A stretch of 64,000 nucleotides of DNA from positions 1-64,000 of the forward strand of contig JBBSFE010000011.1 in assembly GCA_038239005.1 (NCBI GenBank). Reading direction: 5' to 3'. Made by a program: the position numbers and the translations under genes. The notes beneath the pieces are model-generated. The model saw nothing but the letters and a program-made list of their open reading frames with translations. It had not been told where the DNA came from and did no database searches. This DNA is from DASXHD01 sp038239005. GTDB taxonomy: Bacteria > Myxococcota_A > Polyangia > Polyangiales > Polyangiaceae. Shown here piece after piece: positions 54,173 through 63,612 of the stretch (positions within the stretch are counted from its first letter, which is position 1; each line of letters begins with the position of its first letter).

Positions 54173-56032
54173 ATGCAATCGATCAGCTCGATCAAGCTCG
54201 CTCTCGTTTCGGCGGCGTTCGTCATCGCGTGCGGCTCGCACCCGTTCACGGGCGGCAACGACGACGCAGGTTCGCAGAGCGACTCGCCGGTGTTCTCGCC
54301 TGATGGCGGCTTTCAAGACGTCGCGACGCCGCCCGAGAAGATCAACTGCTCGGCGGATCTCCACGACGTCCTCGACGACCAAGGCAACGTCGTCAAAACG
54401 TGCCCGGCCGATCAAGGTTGCGGACCGAACGGCACGTGCGTGCCCGCGTGCGACAGCGCAAAGGACAACAAGAGCACGATCGGCTGCGAGTACTACAGCG
54501 TCGATCCCGATCTCGTGAAGCCCGCACAAGGCGCGTGCTTCGCGGCATACATCGCGAACACGTGGACCGCGCCCGTCACGATCACGGTCGACCGCAAAGG
54601 AAACTCGCTCGACGTCACGCAGTTCGCGCGCCTCCCGAGCGGTACCGGAAAAAACATCACGTACGCGCCGCTCACCGGCGGTCAGCTCCAGCCCGGCGAG
54701 GTCGCGATTCTCTTTCTCGCGCACATCACGCCCAGCGACAGCACGAACTTCGACATTCCGTGCCCCGATGGCATCACGCCTGCGGTCGTGGAAGACGCTG
54801 CGGTTCACGGAACCGGCTTCGGTAGCGCGTTTCACATTGGCACGAGCGCGCCAACGGTCGCCTACGACATTCTTCCGTACGGCGGTGGCAACGCCGCAGC
54901 GACGAGCGCGACGCTCCTTCTTCCGACGTCGGTTTGGGACACCAACTACGTTGCGGTGAACGCGTTTTTTCCGACTGCCTACAAAGGTCTCGCTGCGCAG
55001 CTCGATCCGAGTGCGGCGCCGTCGATGGACATCGTCGCGCAAGAAGACAACACGCATGTCACGATCAAACCGAGCTCGAACATCGAGCAAGGCACGGGCG
55101 TTCCGTGGTCGGCGCAGGGCTCGCCCGTCACGTTCACGCTCTCGAAGGGCCAAGTGCTCCAGTTCACGCAACCCATCGAGCTCTCGGGCAGCCCGATTCA
55201 ATCGGACAAGCCCATCGGCGTGTGGGGCGCAGCGAGCCAGCTCACGGTCGAAACCTCGACGTGCTGCGCTGACTCAGCGCACCAACAAATTCCGCCGGTG
55301 AGCGCTCTCGGCAACGAGTACGCCGCCGTGAAATATCGCGATCGCTACGTGGGCACGCCCGAGTCGATGGCGTTCCGCATCATCGGCCTAGTCGACGGAA
55401 CGACGCTCACGTACTCGCCATCCAATCCCTCCGGGGCACCCACCACGGTGAATCTCGGCGACGTCATCGAGCTCTACGCCGACGACAATTTCATCGTGCG
55501 CAGCCAAGACGACGCGCATCCATTCTATTTGTCCGCGCACATGACCGGCTGCACCACGTACGCGCCGGGCGGCATGCAAACGAGCGATTGCCGCGGCGAC
55601 TCAGAATACGTAAACGTCATCCCCGGAAAACAATTCCTCAGCGCGTACACGTTCTTCACGGACCCGACGTATCCCGAGGTCAACCTCGTCGTCACGCGCA
55701 CGGCCGGCAAGAACGGATTTGCAGACGTCACGCTCGATTGCTTCGGCACACTCACCGGCTGGCAACCCGTCGGCGACGGCGCGTACGAATACGTGCGTGT
55801 GGATCTCTCGAAGGGAAACTTCATCGGCGTCGGCAAATGCAACAACGGCCGCCACCAAATGAGCTCCACCGCGCCCTTCGGCGTCACCGTGTGGGGCTGG
55901 GGCTCGGCCGCCACAGGTGGCGCATACGGATCACCCACTTTTCCCGGCTTCTACACGCAGGCCGTGAGCTACGCGTATCCCGTCGGCATGAGCGTTCGCT
56001 CCATCAACAACGTGGTGGTCCCGCCGAAATGA
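54173..56032 (+). CDS. IgGFc-binding-type surface lipoprotein, paralogue (619 aa)
   Basis: Lipobox FVIAC at about residue 17 and an Asp/Ser/Pro linker, then NCSADLHDVLDDQGNVVKTC and CDSAKDNKSTIGCEYYSVDPD. The remainder matches the paralogue at 318-2039 block by block (ANTWTAPVTI, YAPLTGGQLQPGEVAILFLA, TAPFGVTVWGWGS). ATG 54173 is chosen as the GTG at 54146 gives a basic, non-signal leader. The gene is on the plus strand inside a minus-strand DUF58/MoxR unit and ends one base before the MoxR stop, so it is probably an insertion. Confidence 0.87.
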   Translation: MQSISSIKLALVSAAFVIACGSHPFTGGNDDAGSQSDSPVFSPDGGFQDVATPPEKINCSADLHDVLDDQGNVVKTCPADQGCGPNGTCVPACDSAKDNKSTIGCEYYSVDPDLVKPAQGACFAAYIANTWTAPVTITVDRKGNSLDVTQFARLPSGTGKNITYAPLTGGQLQPGEVAILFLAHITPSDSTNFDIPCPDGITPAVVEDAAVHGTGFGSAFHIGTSAPTVAYDILPYGGGNAAATSATLLLPTSVWDTNYVAVNAFFPTAYKGLAAQLDPSAAPSMDIVAQEDNTHVTIKPSSNIEQGTGVPWSAQGSPVTFTLSKGQVLQFTQPIELSGSPIQSDKPIGVWGAASQLTVETSTCCADSAHQQIPPVSALGNEYAAVKYRDRYVGTPESMAFRIIGLVDGTTLTYSPSNPSGAPTTVNLGDVIELYADDNFIVRSQDDAHPFYLSAHMTGCTTYAPGGMQTSDCRGDSEYVNVIPGKQFLSAYTFFTDPTYPEVNLVVTRTAGKNGFADVTLDCFGTLTGWQPVGDGAYEYVRVDLSKGNFIGVGKCNNGRHQMSSTAPFGVTVWGWGSAATGGAYGSPTFPGFYTQAVSYAYPVGMSVRSINNVVVPPK

Positions 56033-56033
56033 T

Positions 56034-57002
56034 CTAAACGGCGCGGACGCCGCGGCGGTAGCCGACTTTGGCGAGGGCTTCGTCGACCACGTGTTGGCGG
56101 ACGCGTGCGTCTTGGTCGGCGTCTGCCGAGAGAACGAGGCGGTGGCCGAGAACGCTCGGCGCGATAGCGCGCACGTCGTCGGGGGCGACGAACGGGCGCC
56201 CACCGAGGAGCGCATAACCCTTGGCCGCTTGAAGAAGCGCAAGCGACGCGCGCGGTGAAGCGCCGAGCGCGACGCGCGGATGATTGCGCGTGAAGGCGGC
56301 GAGCGCGACGGCGTAGTCGAGCAGATCGTCTTCGACGTGGATGCGCGCTGCGACCGATTGAATCTGTTGGACGTCTTGTGCGGTGAGCACGGCGCGCGAC
56401 GTCGGTGGTTCGTTGCCGAACGTCTTCAACATTTGCGCTTCTTCGCGTGCCGTCGGGTAGCCCATGGGAACGCGCACGAGAAAGCGGTCGATTTGCGCCT
56501 CGGGCAGGGGATACGTGCCTTCGAGATCGATCGGGTTTTGCGTCGCGAGAACGAGGAACGGATTCGGTAGCTCGTACCGATCGCCTTCGATCGTGACTTG
56601 CCGCTCTTGCATGGCTTCGAGCAACGCCGATTGAGTCTTTGCGGGCGCGCGATTGATTTCGTCTGCGAGCACGACGTTCGCGAACACGGGGCCGGGACGA
56701 AGCGTGAACGTTCCCTCGCGTGGCGACAGCACGTACGTGCCGGTGATGTCCGCGGGCATCAAATCCGGGGTGAACTGAATGCGTCGCGCAGTGCAGCCGA
56801 GCCCGACCGCAAAGGCTTTCACGAGGGTGGTTTTTGCGACGCCCGGCACGCCTTCGAGCAAAACGTGACCCTTCGCGAGAAGGGCAACGAGCATCAGATC
56901 GAGCGAGCGCGTCGAACCGATGTAGATGCGCGACACCTCACGGCGTAGCTCGTCCACGCGCTCTTTGGCGGCTTGGACCTCGTTGTTCGCTACGGCCTGC
57001 AC
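56034..57002 (-). CDS. MoxR-family AAA+ ATPase (322 aa)
   Basis: Walker A GVPGVAKT (about residues 52-59), PDLMPADITGTYVL, Walker B FANVVLADEINRAPAKTQSALLEAMQE, and sensor LATQNPIDLEGTYPLPEAQIDRF, the typical MoxR order. Such ATPases are thought to be chaperones for VWA-containing partners, here DUF58 and DUF4350 proteins. Initiates upstream of the IgGFc insertion; the DUF4350 gene lies 16 bp further upstream on the same strand. Confidence 0.93.
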   Translation of the reverse strand: MQAVANNEVQAAKERVDELRREVSRIYIGSTRSLDLMLVALLAKGHVLLEGVPGVAKTTLVKAFAVGLGCTARRIQFTPDLMPADITGTYVLSPREGTFTLRPGPVFANVVLADEINRAPAKTQSALLEAMQERQVTIEGDRYELPNPFLVLATQNPIDLEGTYPLPEAQIDRFLVRVPMGYPTAREEAQMLKTFGNEPPTSRAVLTAQDVQQIQSVAARIHVEDDLLDYAVALAAFTRNHPRVALGASPRASLALLQAAKGYALLGGRPFVAPDDVRAIAPSVLGHRLVLSADADQDARVRQHVVDEALAKVGYRRGVRAV

Positions 57003-57018
57003 GAGCCCTCGGACTCTA

Positions 57019-58305
57019 TCATGCCGCGTTCTGACGCGCGCGAACCTCGTCCCGGATGGCCTGCGCCTCCGCCGAGCACCGAAGAACGTCGGCGTCGCGA
57101 ACGCGTTTCATGGCCTCGGCGCGCCGCGAAAGCACGAGCGTTTCGACCTGGCCCATGTATGCGAGAAGCGCACGCAGCGTTCGCGCCGATTCCACCGAAA
57201 GGAGCCCTGCCGATCGCGCGCGTTGCGAGAGCTCGTCCGGTGCGGGGGCGCGATCGAGCTCGAGCGCGGCGCAGAGCTCTTCCTCGAGCGCCGTCTTGAT
57301 TTCGAGAACCGCGAGAGCGCGCGTCGTTCCCTTGGCGGCGATGACTGCCGCGTGACCAGCGACACCGCCTTGCGCCGCGAGTGGGATCTTCTTCACGTAA
57401 CGCGGCGTCGATGCGCGGTGCACTCGCGTTGCGCGCGTCCACACCCAAAGACCGAGAGCGAGCGTCATCACGCCTGCGAGGACGTATGCGATGGCCGGCG
57501 GAAGCCCATCGCGCTTGAGCGATTTGAGCGCGTCCGAAATTACGTGCAGCTTGCCGAGGGCCGAATCGCTCGCTTCTCCATACGTGCCGACTTGCTCGAA
57601 CGCGCCGCTCACGATGTGAATCTTGCCGTGGCCCGCGACGTCGCCGACGCCGGTGTACGCGTAGTGAAGGACGTTGCGCGAGAACGTTTGGTTGCCCGGA
57701 AAACGCAGCATCGCGTTGATGGGCACCGAAGCATCGCCAACGACGAGCAAGTGCCCTTTCTCGACCGCGCCCGCGAGGCCCACGTAAACTTTGGACCCGT
57801 CGTCGCCGCGTACATAAAGGAGGGGCGACAAATCTTTGTGCTGCACGCCGCTCGCGTGGTTCAAAACGACGCGCGTCACGCCGTGTGAAGCCTGGTGCTC
57901 GGCCGGCTCTGCGATGGCGAGCGTCGGGTTGTGACGCAGCTCGAGTGCGGGGTGCTCCGGTAGCGGTACACGCTGAATCTGGAAATGCGTCAGAAGGTCA
58001 TCGCCAGTGCCGAAGTCGTCGAAGAGGACGACGCGACCGCCTTCGCGCAAAAACCGCGACAGCGACTCGAGGTCGAGCGTGTTCTCCGGATGCAGCAAAA
58101 TCACCGCATCTTGTGGTGAGAGCGCGCTGTAATCGAGCGATCCCGAGACGACGACGTTGCCCGGCCCGGCCTCGTCCTTGGCGAGCTGCACGAAATCGGT
58201 GAGGCCATCCCAGTCGTTGCTGGTGCCTTCGTAGGCCGCGCGCGCTGCGGGCACGACGCACAGCGCCATGACGCACACCAGTAAGAAGTGTAGGTGCCTA
58301 GACAT
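57019..58305 (-). CDS. DUF4350-like membrane protein (428 aa)
   Basis: A signal peptide (about 1-23), then DAVILLHPENTLDLESLSRFLREGGRVVLFDDFGTGDDLLTHFQ, typical of DUF4350, and a single TM segment, PPAIAYVLAGVMTLALGLWVW (about 270-290), with a cytoplasmic helical tail (LEEELCAALELDRAPAPDELSQRARS). It is commonly found with moxR and DUF58 genes. Together these three form a stress or envelope-assembly chaperone system of unknown substrate. Divergent from the 58-aa gene. Confidence 0.85.
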   Translation of the reverse strand: MSRHLHFLLVCVMALCVVPAARAAYEGTSNDWDGLTDFVQLAKDEAGPGNVVVSGSLDYSALSPQDAVILLHPENTLDLESLSRFLREGGRVVLFDDFGTGDDLLTHFQIQRVPLPEHPALELRHNPTLAIAEPAEHQASHGVTRVVLNHASGVQHKDLSPLLYVRGDDGSKVYVGLAGAVEKGHLLVVGDASVPINAMLRFPGNQTFSRNVLHYAYTGVGDVAGHGKIHIVSGAFEQVGTYGEASDSALGKLHVISDALKSLKRDGLPPAIAYVLAGVMTLALGLWVWTRATRVHRASTPRYVKKIPLAAQGGVAGHAAVIAAKGTTRALAVLEIKTALEEELCAALELDRAPAPDELSQRARSAGLLSVESARTLRALLAYMGQVETLVLSRRAEAMKRVRDADVLRCSAEAQAIRDEVRARQNAA

Positions 58306-58335
58306 CTTATACCGAGTTTGAAGTTGGCCGTTCTC

Positions 58336-58363
58336 TTGACCACACGGACGACGTTGCTACGTT
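58336..58363 (+). promoter_or_regulatory. Sigma-70-like promoter of the 58-aa gene
   Basis: TTGACC (58336-58341) and TACGTT (58358-58363) with a 16-base spacer resemble a -35/-10 pair; transcription would start near 58370 and the ATG is at 58383. The leader is short with no good Shine-Dalgarno. Confidence 0.4.
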
Positions 58364-58382
58364 AGCTACAAACAGGCGACCC

Positions 58383-58559
58383 ATGCTTCCTCCCTTCATC
58401 ATCGAGCAGATTCGTAAGCGCGAGACGGAAGAACGCACGCGTCAGATCCAGCCACATCTCGAGCTGCCGATGGAGCCGATGATGCCGCAGGTCATCCCGC
58501 CCCGCGACGAAGAGAAGCGCGGCGTCATCATCGTTGACCTGCAATCCAATAATTTCTGA
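58383..58559 (+). CDS. Small Pro/Met-rich protein (58 aa)
   Basis: ATG 58383 to TGA 58557-58559 encodes MLPPFIIEQIRKRETEERTR, a Pro/Met linker (LPMEPMMPQVIPPRD) and an end, RGVIIVDLQSN. The LPPFIIEQIR start followed by a charged helix and a VIIVDL tail is a small-protein pattern I recall from myxobacterial genomes. It lies downstream of a promoter-like element and 53 bp upstream of a lipoprotein gene on the same strand. Function is unknown. Confidence 0.65.
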   Translation: MLPPFIIEQIRKRETEERTRQIQPHLELPMEPMMPQVIPPRDEEKRGVIIVDLQSNNF

Positions 58560-58612
58560 GTCCTCGGAAAAACCGTCGATTTGAGGATGCTTTGGAGTAC
58601 GGTGCGCGGCGG

Positions 58613-60373
58613 ATGCGCTTGCGCAATCTCTCTTTCCTTGCGGCCACTTTCGTAGCTGTAAGCACATACGTCGCCTGTTACCCAGCTGCCGGCGAGGGTG
58701 TCGATCCGCCCGCGTTCGGATTTTACTTTCCCGTTGGCCTGACGGTATCGAAGGGCGGCAACGTCCTCTACGCGGTCAACTCCGACTTCGACTTGCAATG
58801 GAACGGCGGCACGATCCAATCGCTCGACCTGCATCTGATTCGTCGCCACACGGCGATGGCGATCCAAGATCCAACCAACCCCAATCTTCCGCTCGCGCGA
58901 CCGCCCGATCCGAATGCTTCGTGCCCTGGCGGGCCGCCCGTAATTTCGACGCTCAACGACGCCGGCGTCGCGACGGGTTGGGCGTGCGCTCCGCCGACGA
59001 TCGCCTCCTTTTACATGCGCGACTCCGTCGCGATTGGCGCGTTCGCGAGCGACATCCAGCTTTCGATGAGCATGCCGTCGCAGGGCGGTCCGAATTTCTC
59101 GCGCGTGCTCGTCCCCGTGCGCGGCGATGCATCGCTCACGTGGGCCGACATCATCGACGACGATCCCGCCGTCGCGCCCGACCCCGCGGCGACCGCCGAT
59201 ACGTACGCGCCGTTCAGGCTCGATTGCGGCACGCGCGACGCGCATCGTCGCTGCGACAAAACCCATCACGCGGGCAACGATCCCGGGCAACCCGGCGACT
59301 CGCGCCTCATCACCATGCCCGGCGAGCCTTTCGGCATGGCGCAATCGGACGACGGCGCTTCGATCGTCATCACGCATCAGAGCGCCGCGAACACGTCGCT
59401 CTTCGCGACGTTCACACCCGACGCGCCCTATCTCGCCGAGCCGCCGAAGCTGATGCCCTCGATTCAATTCGTTCTCGGCGGTGTGCCCACGGGCGGCATC
59501 GGCGTCGCGGCGATCCCGCACGATCCCGACGCTTTTGCCGAATGCATCCCGGACAGGAATTCGGACGCATGCAAAGCGGTTCTGCCGCGGCCCGCGTTCC
59601 TCGAGACGAGCCGCGCCGCCCCCCAGGTCGCGCTTCTTCGCTACTACAGCGACATCGGCATCCAAAACTCGAACCCGTTCCGACCCTTCTTGCAAAACGA
59701 AGCCGACTACACGCTGAACATCAACGCCGGCGCGACCGACTTCGCGCGCGGCATCGCGATGGATCCATCGCCGCGCATTCGCTGCAAGGCCGCGCTCGAC
59801 ACGACCGCTCCCGATTACCCAGTGCAGCTCGAAGCGTGTGCGCAGCTTCCGGCGCGCGTGTTCGTCGCGAGCCGTGGCCCGTCGTCGCTGCTCGTGGGGC
59901 AAGTGGGCGAGCCCATCACGCAGAGTGGGAGCTACGCCCCCGACCTCGCATTCTTCACGAAGTCGGTTCCGCTCGCGCCCACGGCCGGTCCGTCGTCCGT
60001 GCACATTGCGCCGATCATCAACAGGGCGGGAAACTACGCGCTCCGCGTGTTCGTCGTCTGCTTCGATGCGAGCCAGATCGTCGTCTACGATCCAGACAAC
60101 GAAAGCATCGATGCCATCATCCCCGTCGGCCTCGGGCCCTTCTCGCTCGCGTTCGATCCGTTCGACTTCAACGGTGCCGCACGCGGCGATGCGGTGGCGA
60201 TCGATCCGCGCGACGCCGATCTCGGCCTCAAGAAATTCCGTTTCGCATACGTCGGCAGCTTCTCGCAGTCGTATTTGCAAGTCATCGACCTCGACAACAG
60301 CACAGCGGACAAGAGCACGGTCTTCACCGTCGTCTATACCGTCGGCGTTCCCACCTCGCCGAAGGGAAGCTGA
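58613..60373 (+). CDS. Beta-propeller-like lipoprotein (586 aa)
   Basis: Signal with lipobox TYVAC at about residue 22. The mature part contains GFYFPVGLTVSKGGNVLYAVNSDFDLQWNGG, EPFGMAQSDDGASIVITHQS, VGLGPFSLAFDPFDFNG and FRFAYVGSFSQSYLQVIDLD, repeated blade-like elements of YncE/YVTN-type propellers. It is probably surface attached. Its TGA overlaps the ATG of the next gene (TGATG), so the two are co-translated and probably function as a pair. Confidence 0.82.
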   Translation: MRLRNLSFLAATFVAVSTYVACYPAAGEGVDPPAFGFYFPVGLTVSKGGNVLYAVNSDFDLQWNGGTIQSLDLHLIRRHTAMAIQDPTNPNLPLARPPDPNASCPGGPPVISTLNDAGVATGWACAPPTIASFYMRDSVAIGAFASDIQLSMSMPSQGGPNFSRVLVPVRGDASLTWADIIDDDPAVAPDPAATADTYAPFRLDCGTRDAHRRCDKTHHAGNDPGQPGDSRLITMPGEPFGMAQSDDGASIVITHQSAANTSLFATFTPDAPYLAEPPKLMPSIQFVLGGVPTGGIGVAAIPHDPDAFAECIPDRNSDACKAVLPRPAFLETSRAAPQVALLRYYSDIGIQNSNPFRPFLQNEADYTLNINAGATDFARGIAMDPSPRIRCKAALDTTAPDYPVQLEACAQLPARVFVASRGPSSLLVGQVGEPITQSGSYAPDLAFFTKSVPLAPTAGPSSVHIAPIINRAGNYALRVFVVCFDASQIVVYDPDNESIDAIIPVGLGPFSLAFDPFDFNGAARGDAVAIDPRDADLGLKKFRFAYVGSFSQSYLQVIDLDNSTADKSTVFTVVYTVGVPTSPKGS

Positions 60374-63300
60374 TGCGAAAGTGGCTCGCGGAGAGGGCGA
60401 AGCTCGCGTGGATTTCGGGCGGGCTCGTGGCCACGCTCGCGCTCGCGTCGGCGCTCGTAGCGTCCGGGTCGAGCTGCGGGCAAACGCCCACCAACGTTGC
60501 TGTGCGCACGTTCGAAGGTGCGGGCCGCATGGACATCTTGTGCCTGCAAGTGCTCGGCGAAGGCGATGCGGGCGCGGGCCCGATCCCGGCGGTGGCGGTA
60601 TCGCTCGATCACTGCGCGCCCGTCGCGACCGGCGTCGACCCAACGACGCTCACGTTCCACACGATTGCCGTCGTCACGCAGACGCTCCGTGGCGAGCTCG
60701 CCGTGGTCGATCTCACGCTTGGCCGGGTCATCGACACGAGTCGCGCGCTTCCCGGCATCAACTTCTTGCCCGTCGGAAAAAATCCGACGGACGTCGCCGT
60801 CACGCCGGATGCGCAGATGGTCTTCGTCACCGCCGCCGAGACGAACAAGCCGGCGATTTACGGCATTCCGGCGACGCACCTCCTCGGTGACTCCGAGATT
60901 CTCGACGAGCCTTCGCAAGCGGCCGAGCAAGTTTCTCTCCCCACGTGGCCGGCGTGTGCGCTTCCGCAAGCGCCGGGTCGCATGGTGATCGTGCCGACCG
61001 GTGGCGTGCCTGGAGATGCAGGCGGCGGAGCGACACAAGGTTACGAAATCGTCGTCGTGATGCCGGGCAACGGCGTCGATGAGCAGGCGGAAGTCGGTTT
61101 GATCGACACCGCAGCATTCACGGACGGAACAATTGCGCCGGGGTCGCTCACGAAGTGCCCGTTGAAATCGGTCATCCAACTCGCAGAAAACAAATCCGCG
61201 TTGCCCGCCGCGTGGACGCCCGGTCCGAACTGGCCGAATGGCGTTCCTTACGCGACCGATGGCGGCGCCGGTGATGGCGGCATCGATCTTTTTTCATCGA
61301 GGGGCTCGGGGCCCGTGCAACCGTCCGGCAACTACAACTTGCCGCTCTGGTCGTGTCCCGGGCTCGCGCACGTCGGCGCTGTCGATGGCGGCGCCCCCGA
61401 TGCGTCACCCGTGACGACAACGCCCGGCAAGATCGTTCACGGCGGAGGAATCGCAACGGATGGTCGCTTCGTGTGGGTTTCCGATGTCGCGATGCCGTTC
61501 ATTCACGTCATCGATACGCAAACGCCCGGCACGCTCACCGAGATCGCGCCGCTCCTCGCGACGAGCATCATCCAACCTTCGCGCGTCGTAACGACGAGCG
61601 AGCTCGCAGTGAGCCCCGTCACGCGCGACTACAAGCGCTTCCTCTATGCCATCGACCCCAACGGCCTTGGCAGCATCATGATCTACGACGTGACCGATCC
61701 GGTGAACGGACCACGCACGCCACTGACGCGTCCGAACGGCGAGCTCGACCCGCTTCAAGCGCCTGATCGCATTTTGCTTTCGTCGCCCGTCGCGACGATT
61801 GCGTTTGCGCGCCACGACTTCCCAGTGCCCAGCCAGAGCCAAGGCGGCGTTGCGCAGACGGGCCTCTTGTGCAACCCGAATCCGAACGCCGGTGACCTTA
61901 CGCTCGGCGCGCCGACGGATCCAGGCGCGTACTACCGAGAAAACGGGACGATCTCCGTGCCGCTCGGACCGAAGCGTCTTCGTGGCGTGTTCGCATTTGC
62001 AACGATGACGAACGGCCAAGTCGTCGCCATCGACGTCGACGATTGGGACGCGCCATGCCGCCGACCGATTTACTTGAACGGTGCACCACCCGGCGCGCTT
62101 GCCCTCGCGCAACAGGTCGCAGGCTCCGGCGATCTCGACCCTTACAAAGCGCCCACCGCCGGCCCGGACAGCGGCATCTCGGTCGATGGCGGCGTGAATC
62201 AGTGGGTCACGAACGAAGGGTTCTGGCCCGTGATTCAGCCCAATCGCGTGCGCTCCGTGAACTTGCTCGAAGACGATCCGACAGGGGGCCTCCACGCTCC
62301 TGCGCTCACAACCACGCCCATCCTGCTCGTGAACAGCGCCCCCGTTTCGCTCACAGACAGGCCCTATCCGGTTCTCACCGGCGCGCTCCCCGAGTTCGCG
62401 TCGTCGGTGGTCTCGAGCCCACAAAACGTTCCCAACGTGTTTATGGCGCACGACATCCCCGATGTTCACGTCGACCAAACGTGGAACATCGTTTACGAGG
62501 GCGTGCTCCCAGGGCTCGACGGCATCGTTGCCAACGTCGGCACTGACGACGGCTACTCGACGATGTCGTTCTCGAGCGCGACCGCTTTCTTTTGCGGTCA
62601 CGGCATCGAAGACCATCGCCTCGGCCTCCAGCGCTTCGCGGCAATGCAAGTCGACGACGCCGTGATGACGAAACCCACCGACACCACTACGTACATCCCA
62701 ATCCTGTTCGACCAGCGCGTCGGCGATTACGTGCAGATTACAGACGACATCACGGGCGGGCAGGAAGCCGGAGTCGTCCCCGACTTCCTCGATGATCCGA
62801 TATGGCTCGTTCACAACGACTGCTGGAACGACATGGCGACGACCAAAGGAGAGTCGCTCGCGCCGGACAACGACGACAACGTCGGCATGCTTCGCCAGCA
62901 AGTCTGCATCGACAAGTTCGGAATCTACGGCGCAGACCAAAACGTGCAGCGCGATTTCCCCATTCTCGAGGCGACCGAGAGCAAGCTCGTGCTCGGCCGC
63001 TACGGCTACACGGACACCACCAATCGTCCGACCAACGGGCGACTCATCGTTCCGCGCGACACTTCCCCGCAGGCCGACTTCAAGCTTGCGCAGTGCTGCT
63101 TCCACAATCAGGCGCATTTCCGCGTTCGCACGGGCGCAGAGTGGGTCGCTCTCGGCGCGAACAACCTTTATCTGCATCACGTGGTCGCAGACGCATCGGG
63201 CGCATGCGTCGATTCGTGCGACTCGCGTCTCGTGCTGATGAACTCGCGCACGCCCGAGCTCTCGGTGTTCTCCACGCTGCCCACGGCGGCCAACCCGACG

Positions 63301-63609
63301 CGCAACAGCCCGTTCGCGATGCGCAACCCGGCGTTCTCGTTTTTCCTGGCGGCGCCGGTCGCCAAAGGTGACGACGCCAAGTCCGCGTTCTCGATTTCGA
63401 TTCGCGACGACACTTACCAATTCTCGACGCGTGGCAGCTACGGCGCGCAAGGCATCAGCCTCACGACACTCTCGACGTCGGTGTCGCCGCGTTCGTCGAT
63501 GTTCGTCGGCCCGCTCGGCGCAATCGCCGTGGTCGATGCGTCGGCTGAAGGGCTCTTCATCATCGACCTCAACACGCTCGCGATCGCCGACGGCAGCCCG
63601 TTCTTCTGA
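60373..63609 (+). CDS. Large beta-propeller-like lipoprotein (1078 aa)
   Basis: A hydrophobic signal (WISGGLVATLALASALVASG) ending in lipobox-like SGSSC. It contains YVTN/YncE-type blades: HTIAVVTQTLRGELAVVDLTLGRVID, GKNPTDVAVTPDAQMVFVTAAET, and RFVWVSDVAMPFIHVIDTQTPGTL, with a C-terminal segment carrying Cys pairs (CCFHNQAHFR, CVDSCDSR). It is a partner of the preceding lipoprotein by coupling. mutS starts three bases after its stop, an unusually close spacing for unrelated functions. Confidence 0.8.
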   Translation: MRKWLAERAKLAWISGGLVATLALASALVASGSSCGQTPTNVAVRTFEGAGRMDILCLQVLGEGDAGAGPIPAVAVSLDHCAPVATGVDPTTLTFHTIAVVTQTLRGELAVVDLTLGRVIDTSRALPGINFLPVGKNPTDVAVTPDAQMVFVTAAETNKPAIYGIPATHLLGDSEILDEPSQAAEQVSLPTWPACALPQAPGRMVIVPTGGVPGDAGGGATQGYEIVVVMPGNGVDEQAEVGLIDTAAFTDGTIAPGSLTKCPLKSVIQLAENKSALPAAWTPGPNWPNGVPYATDGGAGDGGIDLFSSRGSGPVQPSGNYNLPLWSCPGLAHVGAVDGGAPDASPVTTTPGKIVHGGGIATDGRFVWVSDVAMPFIHVIDTQTPGTLTEIAPLLATSIIQPSRVVTTSELAVSPVTRDYKRFLYAIDPNGLGSIMIYDVTDPVNGPRTPLTRPNGELDPLQAPDRILLSSPVATIAFARHDFPVPSQSQGGVAQTGLLCNPNPNAGDLTLGAPTDPGAYYRENGTISVPLGPKRLRGVFAFATMTNGQVVAIDVDDWDAPCRRPIYLNGAPPGALALAQQVAGSGDLDPYKAPTAGPDSGISVDGGVNQWVTNEGFWPVIQPNRVRSVNLLEDDPTGGLHAPALTTTPILLVNSAPVSLTDRPYPVLTGALPEFASSVVSSPQNVPNVFMAHDIPDVHVDQTWNIVYEGVLPGLDGIVANVGTDDGYSTMSFSSATAFFCGHGIEDHRLGLQRFAAMQVDDAVMTKPTDTTTYIPILFDQRVGDYVQITDDITGGQEAGVVPDFLDDPIWLVHNDCWNDMATTKGESLAPDNDDNVGMLRQQVCIDKFGIYGADQNVQRDFPILEATESKLVLGRYGYTDTTNRPTNGRLIVPRDTSPQADFKLAQCCFHNQAHFRVRTGAEWVALGANNLYLHHVVADASGACVDSCDSRLVLMNSRTPELSVFSTLPTAANPTRNSPFAMRNPAFSFFLAAPVAKGDDAKSAFSISIRDDTYQFSTRGSYGAQGISLTTLSTSVSPRSSMFVGPLGAIAVVDASAEGLFIIDLNTLAIADGSPFF

Positions 63610-63612
63610 CCG

